This document shows positions 17,697 through 25,545 of a stretch of DNA of 64,000 bases, piece by piece (positions within the stretch are counted from its first letter, which is position 1; each line of letters starts with the position of its first letter). The notes below the pieces were generated by a model that was not told the DNA's origin, ran no database searches, and worked only from the letters and a program-made list of their open reading frames with translations. The stretch is from HXMU1428-3 sp965215715 (GTDB lineage: Bacteria; Pseudomonadota; Alphaproteobacteria; Rhizobiales; HXMU1428-3), in NCBI GenBank assembly GCA_965215715.1, contig OZ244129.1, forward strand, positions 1,984,001 to 2,048,000, given 5' to 3'. A program made the translations under genes and the position numbers.

Positions 17697-18107
17697 ATGC
17701 TTAACAAACTTTTCCCATCCCTTAGCACCAGCGTTAAAGTTGCTTCTTTTTTCATTGCAGGCACGCTCTTTTCAGCCACAGCCCATGCAGGGGCGCATTG
17801 CAAAAATGTTTATGTCAGCGCGATTAATAAAACAGGGGCCGCCATTAAAATCGTTGATATGGATTATTACGACCCGGCCTATTCAAAATGGCGCTCTGAG
17901 CCAACCAAAAACCAAATCATCCCTGCAGGGCGCAATTGGCAAGAGACACGGCGTTTGGAGCGGGTTAATGCGAAAAACACTTATGTGCGCATTGAATATC
18001 GCAAGCCCAAAACCAAAGGGATTGGCAAATGGTCAAAAATCTACACAGCTTATTCGGCAAGAAAGACCTGTCACAAGGGATCAAATTTCCAAATTATTCT
18101 TCGCTAA
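17697..18107 (+). CDS. Small exported protein of unknown function
   Basis: A 136-residue protein with an N-terminal signal peptide ending near FSATAHAGA; the mature part of about 105 residues is basic and contains two cysteines (HCKN near the start, TCHKG near the end) that could form one disulfide. It has many Tyr, Lys and Arg residues and reads like a compact beta-rich domain. The ribosome site TTAGGAG lies 7 bases before ATG 17697, and a strong terminator follows at 18134, so it is a single-gene transcript. The family is not recognised. Confidence 0.7.
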   Translation: MLNKLFPSLSTSVKVASFFIAGTLFSATAHAGAHCKNVYVSAINKTGAAIKIVDMDYYDPAYSKWRSEPTKNQIIPAGRNWQETRRLERVNAKNTYVRIEYRKPKTKGIGKWSKIYTAYSARKTCHKGSNFQIILR

Positions 18108-18133
18108 TTTGATTTGATGAATTTGATCTTTTT

Positions 18134-18170
18134 AAAAGCGCAGCTTTTTTTAAAAGCTGCGCTTTTTCTT
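18134..18170 (+). terminator. Rho-independent terminator
   Basis: The stem AAAAGCGCAGCTTTT pairs with AAAAGCTGCGCTTTT and is followed by T-rich sequence, 27 bases after the stop of the gene at 17697. The flanking A-run on the other side could also allow it to work on the minus strand. Confidence 0.85.
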
Positions 18171-18580
18171 TTGTGTTTCATTTTTTGAGATGGGCACAAA
18201 CTGCTGACACCCACAAGTTTAGGTTTGTTATATGATAACAATTTTTTGACCTATAAAGTAAAGATGAAATAAGACTGTCGCTATGATAAATTTTGGGGTG
18301 TACTTTTGGAAAAATTTCTCATTTACAGATATCAAATGACATAAAGGTCTCCATTTCATTTTTTAAAAAAAATTTTTATAAACTCTTTTATGTCTTATTT
18401 TCCTATAATTTATTAGAAATTCCCCTATTGTCAAATTACAATTCAAATATAAATCACAATTATTTAAAATATATTTTTAAACTTAAAAGTAACCATTGTT
18501 ACTTACTTGCAACAATTAAATAAAAACTACCGCTCTCCCCGTGACATCAACAATATATTTATGCTTAATAACCTTGGGTT
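18171..18580. other. A+T-rich intergenic stretch, no gene supported
   Basis: About 410 bases of very A+T-rich sequence between a terminator and the lipoprotein gene. A 76-codon frame at 18293 is low-complexity (Asn, Phe, Lys, Ile), starts without a ribosome site and is not credible. I see no RNA gene. It marks the left edge of the A+T-rich segment that continues to about 20220. Confidence 0.6.
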
Positions 18581-19807
18581 GTGCGTAAAGTTGGGGAGTT
18601 CGTTGTGGGGTTGTATTGGCGTTTTTTTCAAAAAACAAGTTATGCTTTTCTTTCTATTTGTTTAATTTTGGTCGGCTGTTCTAGCATTCCCGAGCAGGTC
18701 GATGTGACAGATATTCCCATGCGGGAAATTGTGCAGAAGGTTGTTTGTGAAGTTAAAGAAGAACTTCAAATACAAGCTGAAGAAAGAAATTTTTCACATT
18801 TCTTTCCTCGTATTGAGCAAATTGAAACTCAAATTGCAAAATTGAACTCAAAAAAATTGGATGATGAAGAAAGAAAAAAACTTGAGTTAAAACAAGAGAA
18901 CCTCTTGGCAAAAGAGGCTGAGCTTATTCTAATTGGAACAGATATAACAGCAAAATTGAAAGGCTCGAAAGCCGCCCAAGATTTGTATGAGCAAGAATTG
19001 GAAAAGCGAACACCTCAAGACCCTGCTTACACTAAGTTTCTTCAACTTTTCTATCAAGCCCAAACTGATCTCATTAAATACGATGAGCAAAGTGGGGAGT
19101 TAAAAAAACTCCTTAGAGAAAACAAAACAAAGCTCAACGATACCAAAGAATCTCTGCAAAAAGATAAGGATGCTATAAACCAAATAAATGCCGGGGAAAA
19201 ATATTTAAAAACTAATTTCTCACAAGCAATAGGTTTTTTAGGTAATGCTATCTTACTAGATTTTGATTTTGATATCACAGAAAACAATAATGCCACTGGA
19301 GCCGCAAACTTTATTATGCCAGTTCAATTTGGAACCTTTACTGTTGGTATTGATGCTGGAGATAAAAAAGCGAGAAAAAATGTAGAAACAATTTATGTCT
19401 ATTCAACTTTTGAGGACATATTTAAGCAAAATTTTTGTGATCCTTTAGGAAGAGACAATCCATTTCAAGCTGTCGCACACAGTGGATTGGTACGAACGTC
19501 ACCTCCCAGGCAAATTCTTTATCCCGTGTCAGGAAATTTGCATACAGGTGAAATTGTAAAACAATATTTAGAATTGCAAGATGATGGTTTAAAATACCAA
19601 GAAAGAGACAAAGTTCACAGTCGTGCAATCCTTTTTACAACCATTTTAAATGGGGCTGTTAAGCCATCTTTTTCTATAGCCCCTATACCTAAAGGATTTA
19701 ATACAATTTCGGGTAATTTAGATTTAGTAGCTGACCGAACAGATAGTCATAAAGTAACTGTTCGTTTAAGACCGCAAGTCGAACAAGCTTCTGGCAAGAT
19801 TAAATAA
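18581..19807 (+). CDS. Coiled-coil lipoprotein of unknown function
   Basis: A 408-residue protein from GTG 18581; an internal start nearer the signal peptide is possible. The segment YAFLSICLILVGC SS is a lipoprotein signal with the lipobox cysteine near residue 33. After it comes DIPMREIVQKVVCEVKEEL, then a Lys/Glu-rich coiled coil over roughly 65-190. The C-terminal half has alternating hydrophobic segments (AILLDFDFDITENN, FGTFTVGIDAG, and FNTISGNLDLVA close to the C-terminus) suggesting beta structure. The overall look is of an outer-membrane-linked periplasmic protein. I do not recognise the family. The gene is distinctly A+T-rich relative to dnaX or pheA, suggesting transfer. Confidence 0.72.
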   Translation: MRKVGEFVVGLYWRFFQKTSYAFLSICLILVGCSSIPEQVDVTDIPMREIVQKVVCEVKEELQIQAEERNFSHFFPRIEQIETQIAKLNSKKLDDEERKKLELKQENLLAKEAELILIGTDITAKLKGSKAAQDLYEQELEKRTPQDPAYTKFLQLFYQAQTDLIKYDEQSGELKKLLRENKTKLNDTKESLQKDKDAINQINAGEKYLKTNFSQAIGFLGNAILLDFDFDITENNNATGAANFIMPVQFGTFTVGIDAGDKKARKNVETIYVYSTFEDIFKQNFCDPLGRDNPFQAVAHSGLVRTSPPRQILYPVSGNLHTGEIVKQYLELQDDGLKYQERDKVHSRAILFTTILNGAVKPSFSIAPIPKGFNTISGNLDLVADRTDSHKVTVRLRPQVEQASGKIK

Positions 19808-19944
19808 GCAACCCTGACAGTCTAGATTTATTCATAAAATATTCATATTGGTTTTCATATTTTATGAAGAGAAATTTGAAACTAGGGGGGGGAAGAGTTA
19901 GCTTTTGTGAAACCCAAAAAATATATAGAAAGGATAATTAAGTT

Positions 19945-20226
19945 ATGAACAACTTACTTCCTTATAAATCATTAAATTTTTCGTTTGTTTTTTTAATGCT
20001 CACAGTTCTCATTAGTTTTTCTGCGACAGCTGAAGATCTAAAGTTAAAAAAATATGTTCCTAAAAATGAGAAACTTGATTTAACACCTTCAAAAAAAGTT
20101 GAGCCTGGTCATTTAGATAATCCCATTCCTCTTTCCGAAAGAAAAAAATTAGGCGCCAAAAAGGCCATGGAATACATCCGCCGCAAAGAAGAGGCTCGCT
20201 CTCTTACAGAAGATGATGACCTTTAA
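19945..20226 (+). CDS. Small exported protein of unknown function
   Basis: A 93-residue protein with a signal peptide (hydrophobic FVFLMLTVLISFSATA) and a charged, probably disordered mature region rich in Lys, Glu and Asp (KKYVPKNEKLDL, ERKKLGAKKAMEYIRRKEEARS). GGATAATTAAG lies before ATG 19945. It is in the same A+T-rich segment as the lipoprotein, 137 bases downstream of it. The 3' end overlaps the convergent pheA by 4 bases. No family recognised. Confidence 0.6.
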   Translation: MNNLLPYKSLNFSFVFLMLTVLISFSATAEDLKLKKYVPKNEKLDLTPSKKVEPGHLDNPIPLSERKKLGAKKAMEYIRRKEEARSLTEDDDL

Positions 20227-21065
20227 TTGGATAATCGGTATTCATGCGCCTTATACGTCCCCAAAATCCGTACCTGGGAAGAAAAGAACCCGAGCTCTTC
20301 CAGCGCCAACTGCACTGGGCGGTCGTTTGGGTGGCCTTCGATATCGGCGTAAAACATGGTGGCGTTGAAGGTGCCTTCTAGTTGGTAACTTTCTAGTTTG
20401 GTCATATTCACACCGTTGGTTGCAAACCCGCCAAGGGCTTTATAGAGCGCGGCGGGTACGTTGCGCACTCGAAAAATAAAAGAGGTCATCACAGGGCCCT
20501 CTTCTGGTAAGGCGTCATCTGGCTCGTTAGCCAGAATTAAAAAACGGGTGGTGTTGTGGGTTTCATCTTCAATGTCTGGCTTGATGATGGTGAGCCCATG
20601 AATTTCAGCTGCCAAGCCAGAAGCGATGGCCGCTTGGCTTTTATCGCCCCGCTCTTTGATCATACGGGCAGAACCGGCTGTATCAGCTTCTGGAATGGGA
20701 GTTAGATCTAAATCGCGGATGGTTTTGCGGCATTGGCCCAGCGCCATGGTGTGGCTGTGTATGGTTTTTAACTCGTCTAACTTTGTGCCTTCCAAAGCCA
20801 AAAGCTGATGGCGCACGCGTTCGAAATGCTCGCCAATGACATAGAGGTCTGAATTGGGCAATAGATGATGAATGTCTGCCACGCGGCCCGCAACGGAGTT
20901 TTCTATTGGGATCATGGCCAGGTCAACTTGGCCCTTTTCAACAGCTGCGAAGGCAGATTCAAAGGTGTGGGCTGGAATGGCTTCAGCATCGGGGTAAGCA
21001 TCAAGGCAAGCCAGATGAGAATTGGCCCCTGGCTCGCCCTGGTAAATGATTTTTGCAACTGTCAT
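20223..21065 (-). CDS. pheA: Prephenate dehydratase with ACT domain
   Basis: Converts prephenate to phenylpyruvate in phenylalanine synthesis. This is the monofunctional 280-residue form without chorismate mutase. The catalytic domain shows YQGEPGANSHLA at the N-terminus, MIPIENSVAGRV, and the active-site threonine region ETHNTTRFLIL. The C-terminal ACT domain carries ESYQLEGTFNATMFYADIEGHP, the ESRP-like site where phenylalanine binds in feedback control (here ESYQ). Its 3' end overlaps by 4 bases the convergent small exported gene. Confidence 0.96.
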   Translation of the reverse strand: MTVAKIIYQGEPGANSHLACLDAYPDAEAIPAHTFESAFAAVEKGQVDLAMIPIENSVAGRVADIHHLLPNSDLYVIGEHFERVRHQLLALEGTKLDELKTIHSHTMALGQCRKTIRDLDLTPIPEADTAGSARMIKERGDKSQAAIASGLAAEIHGLTIIKPDIEDETHNTTRFLILANEPDDALPEEGPVMTSFIFRVRNVPAALYKALGGFATNGVNMTKLESYQLEGTFNATMFYADIEGHPNDRPVQLALEELGFFSSQVRILGTYKAHEYRLSN

Positions 21066-21096
21066 ATGGTGTTTATTACCTTTTCGTGGCTAGAGT

Positions 21097-21220
21097 GTGC
21101 CTTAACTTCCATGGTGAGATTTTTGCATTTTAAATTGCTATGTCAAGGATTTCACTTGCGCTCCGCGTCCTTGACATAGCAATTTAAAATGCCAAAGTCT
21201 AACCATGGAAGTTAAGGCAC
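21097..21220. repeat. Long palindromic repeat, copy 3 (family R1)
   Basis: A 124-bp inverted repeat between pheA and kdsB. Outer arms are GTGCCTTAACTTCCATGG and its complement; inner arms AAATTGCTATGTCAAGGA and its complement. The loop TTTCACTTGCGCTCCGCG is the same as in copy 1. It lies in the leader of pheA, between two genes of the same orientation. Confidence 0.93.
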
Positions 21221-21234
21221 GGTGCAAAGCTTCT

Positions 21235-21975
21235 TTAAGATAGAAGCCGTCTCGCTTTTTCCAAATCTGCCTTTGTATCCACACCAAGGGGATGAGTTTC
21301 CACAATTGCGGCATCGATGCGCAGGCCTGCTTCTAGGGCGCGTAATTGTTCTAGTTTTTCGCGTTGCTCTAAATAAGATGGGGGCAAGGCGATATAGGTT
21401 TCCAGGCTTTGGCGTTTATAACCGTATATGCCGATGTGATGATAAAGCGGGCCCTCACCCGTTGGTGCTGTGGCCCTGGTGAAATACAGTGCGCGCTGGC
21501 GATTGGGGCTTAGGGGGGTGCCAATGACTTTCACAACGTTAGGGTTGGTTTTCTCAGCCTCATCTTTAATTTCAACGGCCAAAGTTGAGATATCAACCTC
21601 TTTGTCTTGCAATAGATTTGCACAAGCCGTGATGAGAGACGGGTCAAGGGTTGGCAAATCCCCTTGTAAGTTTATGATATTTTTATATTTTTTCTCTTTG
21701 TCAACAACAGTTAAGGCCTCATAAATGCGATCTGATCCGCTGGCATGGTCTGTCCTGGTCATAATCGCCTGGCCACCAACAGTGTCTATGGCCTGTTTTA
21801 TCTCTTGATCATCAGTTGCGATCACAACCGGACCAAGATCGGCTTCCATAGCGCGGCGCCAAACGTGCACAATCATGGGCTCACCGGCAATGTCCTTTAA
21901 GGGCTTGCCGGGTAGGCGAGACGCGGCCATACGCGCAGGAATGATGATTAAATTTTCATCCATTTGTCTGCCCAT
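21235..21975 (-). CDS. kdsB: 3-deoxy-manno-octulosonate cytidylyltransferase
   Basis: Activates KDO with CTP to CMP-KDO for lipopolysaccharide core synthesis. The ATG at 21975 gives 246 residues and has AAGAGGTG 9 bases upstream; a GTG at 21987 would overlap that ribosome site. Family motifs include IIPARMAASRLPGKPL (nucleotide-binding N-terminus), ATDDQEI, MTRTDHASGSDRIYEAL and NLQGDLPTLDP. The C-terminus holds IGIYGYKRQSLETY and DTKADLEKARRL. It indicates an organism with LPS. The genes pheA and kdsB are adjacent in many Hyphomicrobiales. Confidence 0.95.
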   Translation of the reverse strand: MGRQMDENLIIIPARMAASRLPGKPLKDIAGEPMIVHVWRRAMEADLGPVVIATDDQEIKQAIDTVGGQAIMTRTDHASGSDRIYEALTVVDKEKKYKNIINLQGDLPTLDPSLITACANLLQDKEVDISTLAVEIKDEAEKTNPNVVKVIGTPLSPNRQRALYFTRATAPTGEGPLYHHIGIYGYKRQSLETYIALPPSYLEQREKLEQLRALEAGLRIDAAIVETHPLGVDTKADLEKARRLLS

Positions 21976-22176
21976 TGGTGGCTGCACCTCTTAAAACTTC
22001 TTATTTATGAGACAAAAAGACCTTCGATTTTGGTCTAATTTGCCCTTATTCGTGTCATCGCAGGCTTGATAAAGCCGTTGATAGCCTTTAAAGACATGAC
22101 TAATTCGCACAACATTGGGATATGATCAATCTTTTGATTGCTTTTGGAACAAAACTTTTAAGGGAACTTGTTGGAA

Positions 22177-22725
22177 ATGGATGCATTTGAACTGAATAAA
22201 ATCATTGGCTGGTCGCTGGCCGCTTTGCTTGTGATCTTTGGTGGGCGCACGTTTATGGAAGTTTATAGCGGTGGCCATGGCGATGCTCATACAGAGAAAG
22301 CAGCCTATACCATTGAGGTTGAAGACGACGCGCCTAAAGCTGATACTGGCGAAAAGAAAAAAGTTGAAAGCGTTGATATTAAAACGCTGCTTGCTAACGC
22401 AAGCGTTGAAAGCGGGACAAAGGTTGCCAAAAAATGCAAGGCTTGCCACACTTTTGAAAAGGGCGGCAAAAATAAAGTTGGCCCTGCTCTTTATGACATT
22501 GTTAACCGGAAATTGGGAGCTGGTGAGGGTTATTCATACTCAGATGCGCTCAAAGCAAAGGGCGGTGCTTGGGATTATGACGCACTCATCGGCTTTTTAA
22601 AGGCTCCTAAAAAATATGTGCCGGGCACAGCAATGGCCTTCAGTGGCATTCGCAATGACCAGAAACTTGCTGATCTTATCGTCTATTTGCGCAGCCTTAG
22701 CGATAACCCAGCTAAATTGCCTTAA
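22177..22725 (+). CDS. cycM: Membrane-anchored class I cytochrome c
   Basis: From ATG 22177 the protein is 182 residues, with AGGGAA about 11 bases upstream. Residues 8-25 form an uncleaved N-terminal membrane anchor, followed by an acidic, charged linker and a C-terminal cytochrome domain with the heme-binding CKACH, the axial methionine in PGTAMAF, and the family block KVGPALYDIVNRKLG. This is the CycM type, which in Bradyrhizobium passes electrons from the bc1 complex to the aa3 oxidase. It is divergent from kdsB, as seen in several alphaproteobacteria. Confidence 0.92.
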   Translation: MDAFELNKIIGWSLAALLVIFGGRTFMEVYSGGHGDAHTEKAAYTIEVEDDAPKADTGEKKKVESVDIKTLLANASVESGTKVAKKCKACHTFEKGGKNKVGPALYDIVNRKLGAGEGYSYSDALKAKGGAWDYDALIGFLKAPKKYVPGTAMAFSGIRNDQKLADLIVYLRSLSDNPAKLP

Positions 22726-22730
22726 TTTGT

Positions 22731-23273
22731 CTCACGGGCTATTCTGCCGCCTTTGGCGGCAGGCCCTGCGACGGCGCGGCGCTAAGCGCCGGGCTGCGCC
22801 ATGTCGCTCTGCCTTAACAGGCTGAGCTCTTTCTTTCGTGAAGCTCGTTTGCCTTTGCAAAACAAGCCCTCCAAGGACGCGGCGCATTTTTGTGGCGCTT
22901 TAGGTTGGCCCACCAGCAACCGTGCTATGCTCTGTTGTTTTATCTCACGGGCTATTCTGCCGCCTTTGGCGGCAGGCCCTGCGACGGCGCGGCGCTAAGC
23001 GCCGGGCTGCGCTATGTCGCTCTGCCTTAACAGGCTGAGCTCTTTCTTTCGTGAAGCTCGTTTGCCTTTGCAAAACAAGCCCTCCAAGGACGCAGCGCAT
23101 TTTTGTGGCGCTTTAGGTTGGCCCACCAGCAACCGTGCTATGCTCTGTTGTTTTATCTCACGGGCTATTCTGCCGCCTTTGGCGGCAGGCCCTGCGACGG
23201 CGCGGCGCTAAGCGCCGGGCTACGCCATGTAGCTCAGCCTCTTAGGGCTGAGCTCCTTCTTTCGTGAAGCTTG
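22731..23273. repeat. 213-bp tandem repeat, two full copies and one partial
   Basis: Units begin at 22731, 22944 and 23157, each with CTCACGGGCTATTCTGCCGC; the first two are nearly identical and the third diverges after about 75 bases and stops near 23273. Each unit holds GC-rich hairpins (GCCGCCTTTGGCGGC; GGCGCTAAGCGCC) and a module CTTTAGGTTGGCCCACCAGC related to repeats at 42321 and 54158. Two identical 65-codon frames inside (22801, 23014) are by-products of the repeat. A related fragment lies at 46857. Confidence 0.93.
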
Positions 23274-23362
23274 TTTTTATTAATAAACCCAATTTCCTGA
23301 TGAATGGGTGATTGCTATGTAATGTCATTCCGTTTTTTCATCGTAAACCCAAAATTAATATT

Positions 23363-23402
23363 AAACCTTGCCAAAAGCCCTATTTTCGGCAAGGTTTTTT
23401 TG
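23363..23402 (+). terminator. Rho-independent terminator
   Basis: The stem AAACCTTGCC pairs with GGCAAGGTTT over a 15-base loop and ends in a run of seven T. It lies between the tandem repeat and the first yejA gene and would end transcripts coming through the repeat from cycM. Confidence 0.8.
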
Positions 23403-23519
23403 TGTTCTCAATGGCATAGCTTATCTATTTATTATATTTTCGGTTTTTCACTGTTTTGACTGATATATATTGGTATGTCTTTGAAGCTGTAAAAAAATAA
23501 AATCATAAGGTTAAATGCT

Positions 23520-25472
23520 TTGAAAAAACTCCCCATTTTGCTCATCGCTTTTGTTTTCTCTTGTTTCTCTCATCTTATTGCCCCCACGTCTCTTCTTGCA
23601 GAACCTGGTAATATGGCGCCGCACACCGCTCTTTCCCTGACCGGTTCGCCAAAATATGGGCCGGACACGAAACATTTTGACTATGTGAACCCTGAGGCGC
23701 CTAAGGGCGGCACCATGCGGCTTTCTAGCATTGGTAGTTTTGATAATTTGAACCCCTTTACCATCAAGGGGAGCCCGGCAGCTGGGTTGTTGCTGACCTA
23801 TGATCAACTGATGACAAACAGCCTGGATGAGGGCTCAACTCAATATTGCCAGTTGTGCGAATGGGTGACTTACCCGGCAGATTATTCTTCAGTTACCTAT
23901 AAACTGCGCGAGGGGCCTAAATTTCATGATGGTGAGCCGATAAAGGTGGAAGATGTGATCTTTTCCATAGAGGCGATTAAAAAAGCCAATCCGCGCTATC
24001 GGCAATATTATAAAAATGTCATCCGGGCTGAACAAACCGGCGAGCGGGAGGTGACGTTTTATTTTGATGCCAAGGGCAACCGTGAACTGCCCTTTATTGT
24101 GGGCGAGCTTTTTATCATGCCCAAACATTATTGGCAGGGCACAGACAAAAAGGGGGAGCCACGCGATATTAGCAAAACCACGCTAGAGCCCCCGCTTGGC
24201 TCAGGGCCTTACAAAATCGGTTCCTTTAAAGCTGGCCAGTCCATGAACTTAACCCGTGTTGCAGACTATTGGGGCAAAGACCTGTTTACTATGGTTGGGC
24301 AGAATAATTTTGACACACTGCAATTTGAATATTTTCGCGATGGCTCTGTTGCGTTTGAAGCTTTTAAGGCTGACACGTTTGATTTTTACCGTGAAAACTC
24401 CTCCATCAATTGGGCCCGCAATTATGGCTTTAACGCTGTGAAAGATGGGCGCGTGTTGAAACGGGATGATATTGTTTTAAGAAACCCGCATGGCATGCAA
24501 GGGTTTGTGTTTAATACCCGGCGCAATAAATTTAAAGATGTCCGTGTGCGCGAGGCGCTTTCAAGGGCCTTTAATTTTGAATGGACGGGCAAAAACTTAT
24601 TTTACGATCAATATAAACGCACAACCAGCTATTTTGAAAATTCTGAACTTGCCAGTTCGGGCACACCAAGTGCGCAAGAGCTGGCCTTGCTCACCCCGTT
24701 AAAAGACGACATTCCGCCCCAAGCTTTAACGGAAGCTTTTGCCCCGTTTAAACATGAGGGTAGCCAGGGAACACGCAAACAACTCAGAGCGGCCCGTGCC
24801 TTGTTAAAAGAAGCTGGCTGGAGCATCGTTAAAGAACCGGTGGAAGATAAAGATTGCGGTTTCTTTTGCCAAATGATGATTTCTGTTGGGTTGAAATCAA
24901 AAAAGGAAGCCAATATTTTGCGCAACGCGCAAGGCGAGGCAATGGAAATTGAATTTTTAATTGTCGCCCCGGCCTTTCAAAGGGTGCTGCAAGCTTATGT
25001 GAACAATCTCAAACAGCTTGGTGTGCAAACGTCTATTCGGCTGGTTGATCCACCGCAATATTTAAAACGGCTAGAGAGTTTTGACTTTGACATGGTGATA
25101 GGCTCATTCGGCCAATCTGAAAGCCCGGGCAATGAGCAGCGGTTTTATTGGGGCTCTCAAGCAGCGGACACCCCTGGCAGCCGTAATTATGCTGGCATTA
25201 AAAACAAAGCCATCGACAGTCTTATCGACACCATTATTTTTGCCAAAAACCGCCAAGAGTTGGTGACAGCCACCCGTGCGCTTGATCGGGTGTTGTTGTT
25301 TAATCATTATGTGGTGCCCAACTGGCATGCCGCTTATGAGCGCATTGCCTATTGGGACCGGTTTGACCAGCCAAAAGTGCAGGCCTCACGCGCCATCGGG
25401 GCCACAACCACGTGGTGGTACGACCCTGAAAAGGCTAAAAGGATAGCTGCTGGTGGCAAGATGGAGAAATAA
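23520..25472 (+). CDS. yejA: Peptide ABC transporter binding protein, YejA-like (first copy)
   Basis: Periplasmic substrate-binding protein of the SBP_bac_5 family, 650 residues, with a signal peptide (LLIAFVFSCFSHLIAPTSLLA). The YejA pattern is clear: HFDYVNPEAPKGGTMRL, DSLDEG-like MTNSLDEGSTQY, YKLREGPKFHDGEPI and GSGPYKIGSFKAG. The start is a TTG at 23520 with AAGG about 9 bases before it; no ATG is better placed. It leads a cluster with a second YejA, YejB, YejE and YejF, an importer of oligopeptides (microcin C in E. coli). It has an insertion with three cysteines (DCGFFCQ region near residue 440) that the second copy lacks. Confidence 0.9.
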   Translation: MKKLPILLIAFVFSCFSHLIAPTSLLAEPGNMAPHTALSLTGSPKYGPDTKHFDYVNPEAPKGGTMRLSSIGSFDNLNPFTIKGSPAAGLLLTYDQLMTNSLDEGSTQYCQLCEWVTYPADYSSVTYKLREGPKFHDGEPIKVEDVIFSIEAIKKANPRYRQYYKNVIRAEQTGEREVTFYFDAKGNRELPFIVGELFIMPKHYWQGTDKKGEPRDISKTTLEPPLGSGPYKIGSFKAGQSMNLTRVADYWGKDLFTMVGQNNFDTLQFEYFRDGSVAFEAFKADTFDFYRENSSINWARNYGFNAVKDGRVLKRDDIVLRNPHGMQGFVFNTRRNKFKDVRVREALSRAFNFEWTGKNLFYDQYKRTTSYFENSELASSGTPSAQELALLTPLKDDIPPQALTEAFAPFKHEGSQGTRKQLRAARALLKEAGWSIVKEPVEDKDCGFFCQMMISVGLKSKKEANILRNAQGEAMEIEFLIVAPAFQRVLQAYVNNLKQLGVQTSIRLVDPPQYLKRLESFDFDMVIGSFGQSESPGNEQRFYWGSQAADTPGSRNYAGIKNKAIDSLIDTIIFAKNRQELVTATRALDRVLLFNHYVVPNWHAAYERIAYWDRFDQPKVQASRAIGATTTWWYDPEKAKRIAAGGKMEK

Positions 25473-25492
25473 CCGCAAAGATGCGGTTTTTG
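25472..25492 (+). terminator. Small hairpin with T-run between the two yejA genes
   Basis: ACCGCA and TGCGGT pair over a 4-base loop and five T follow, directly after the stop codon of the first yejA. It could attenuate transcription so that the first binding protein is made in excess. The sequence just after it (GCCTTAACTTTC) looks like a scrap of the R1 repeat arm. Confidence 0.55.
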
Positions 25493-25545
25493 CCTTAACT
25501 TTCAAGATAAGACAAACGGCTTGTGTTAAGCGAAGGATTTATTAA

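Noticed and set aside
18293..18523. 76-codon frame in A+T-rich DNA
   Set aside because: Low-complexity composition rich in Asn, Ile, Lys, Phe and no ribosome site; fits chance in A+T-rich sequence.
22801..23211. Two identical 65-codon frames (22801 and 23014)
   Set aside because: They lie wholly within the 213-bp tandem repeat and repeat with its period; start codons have no ribosome site, and the hairpins explain the sequence.
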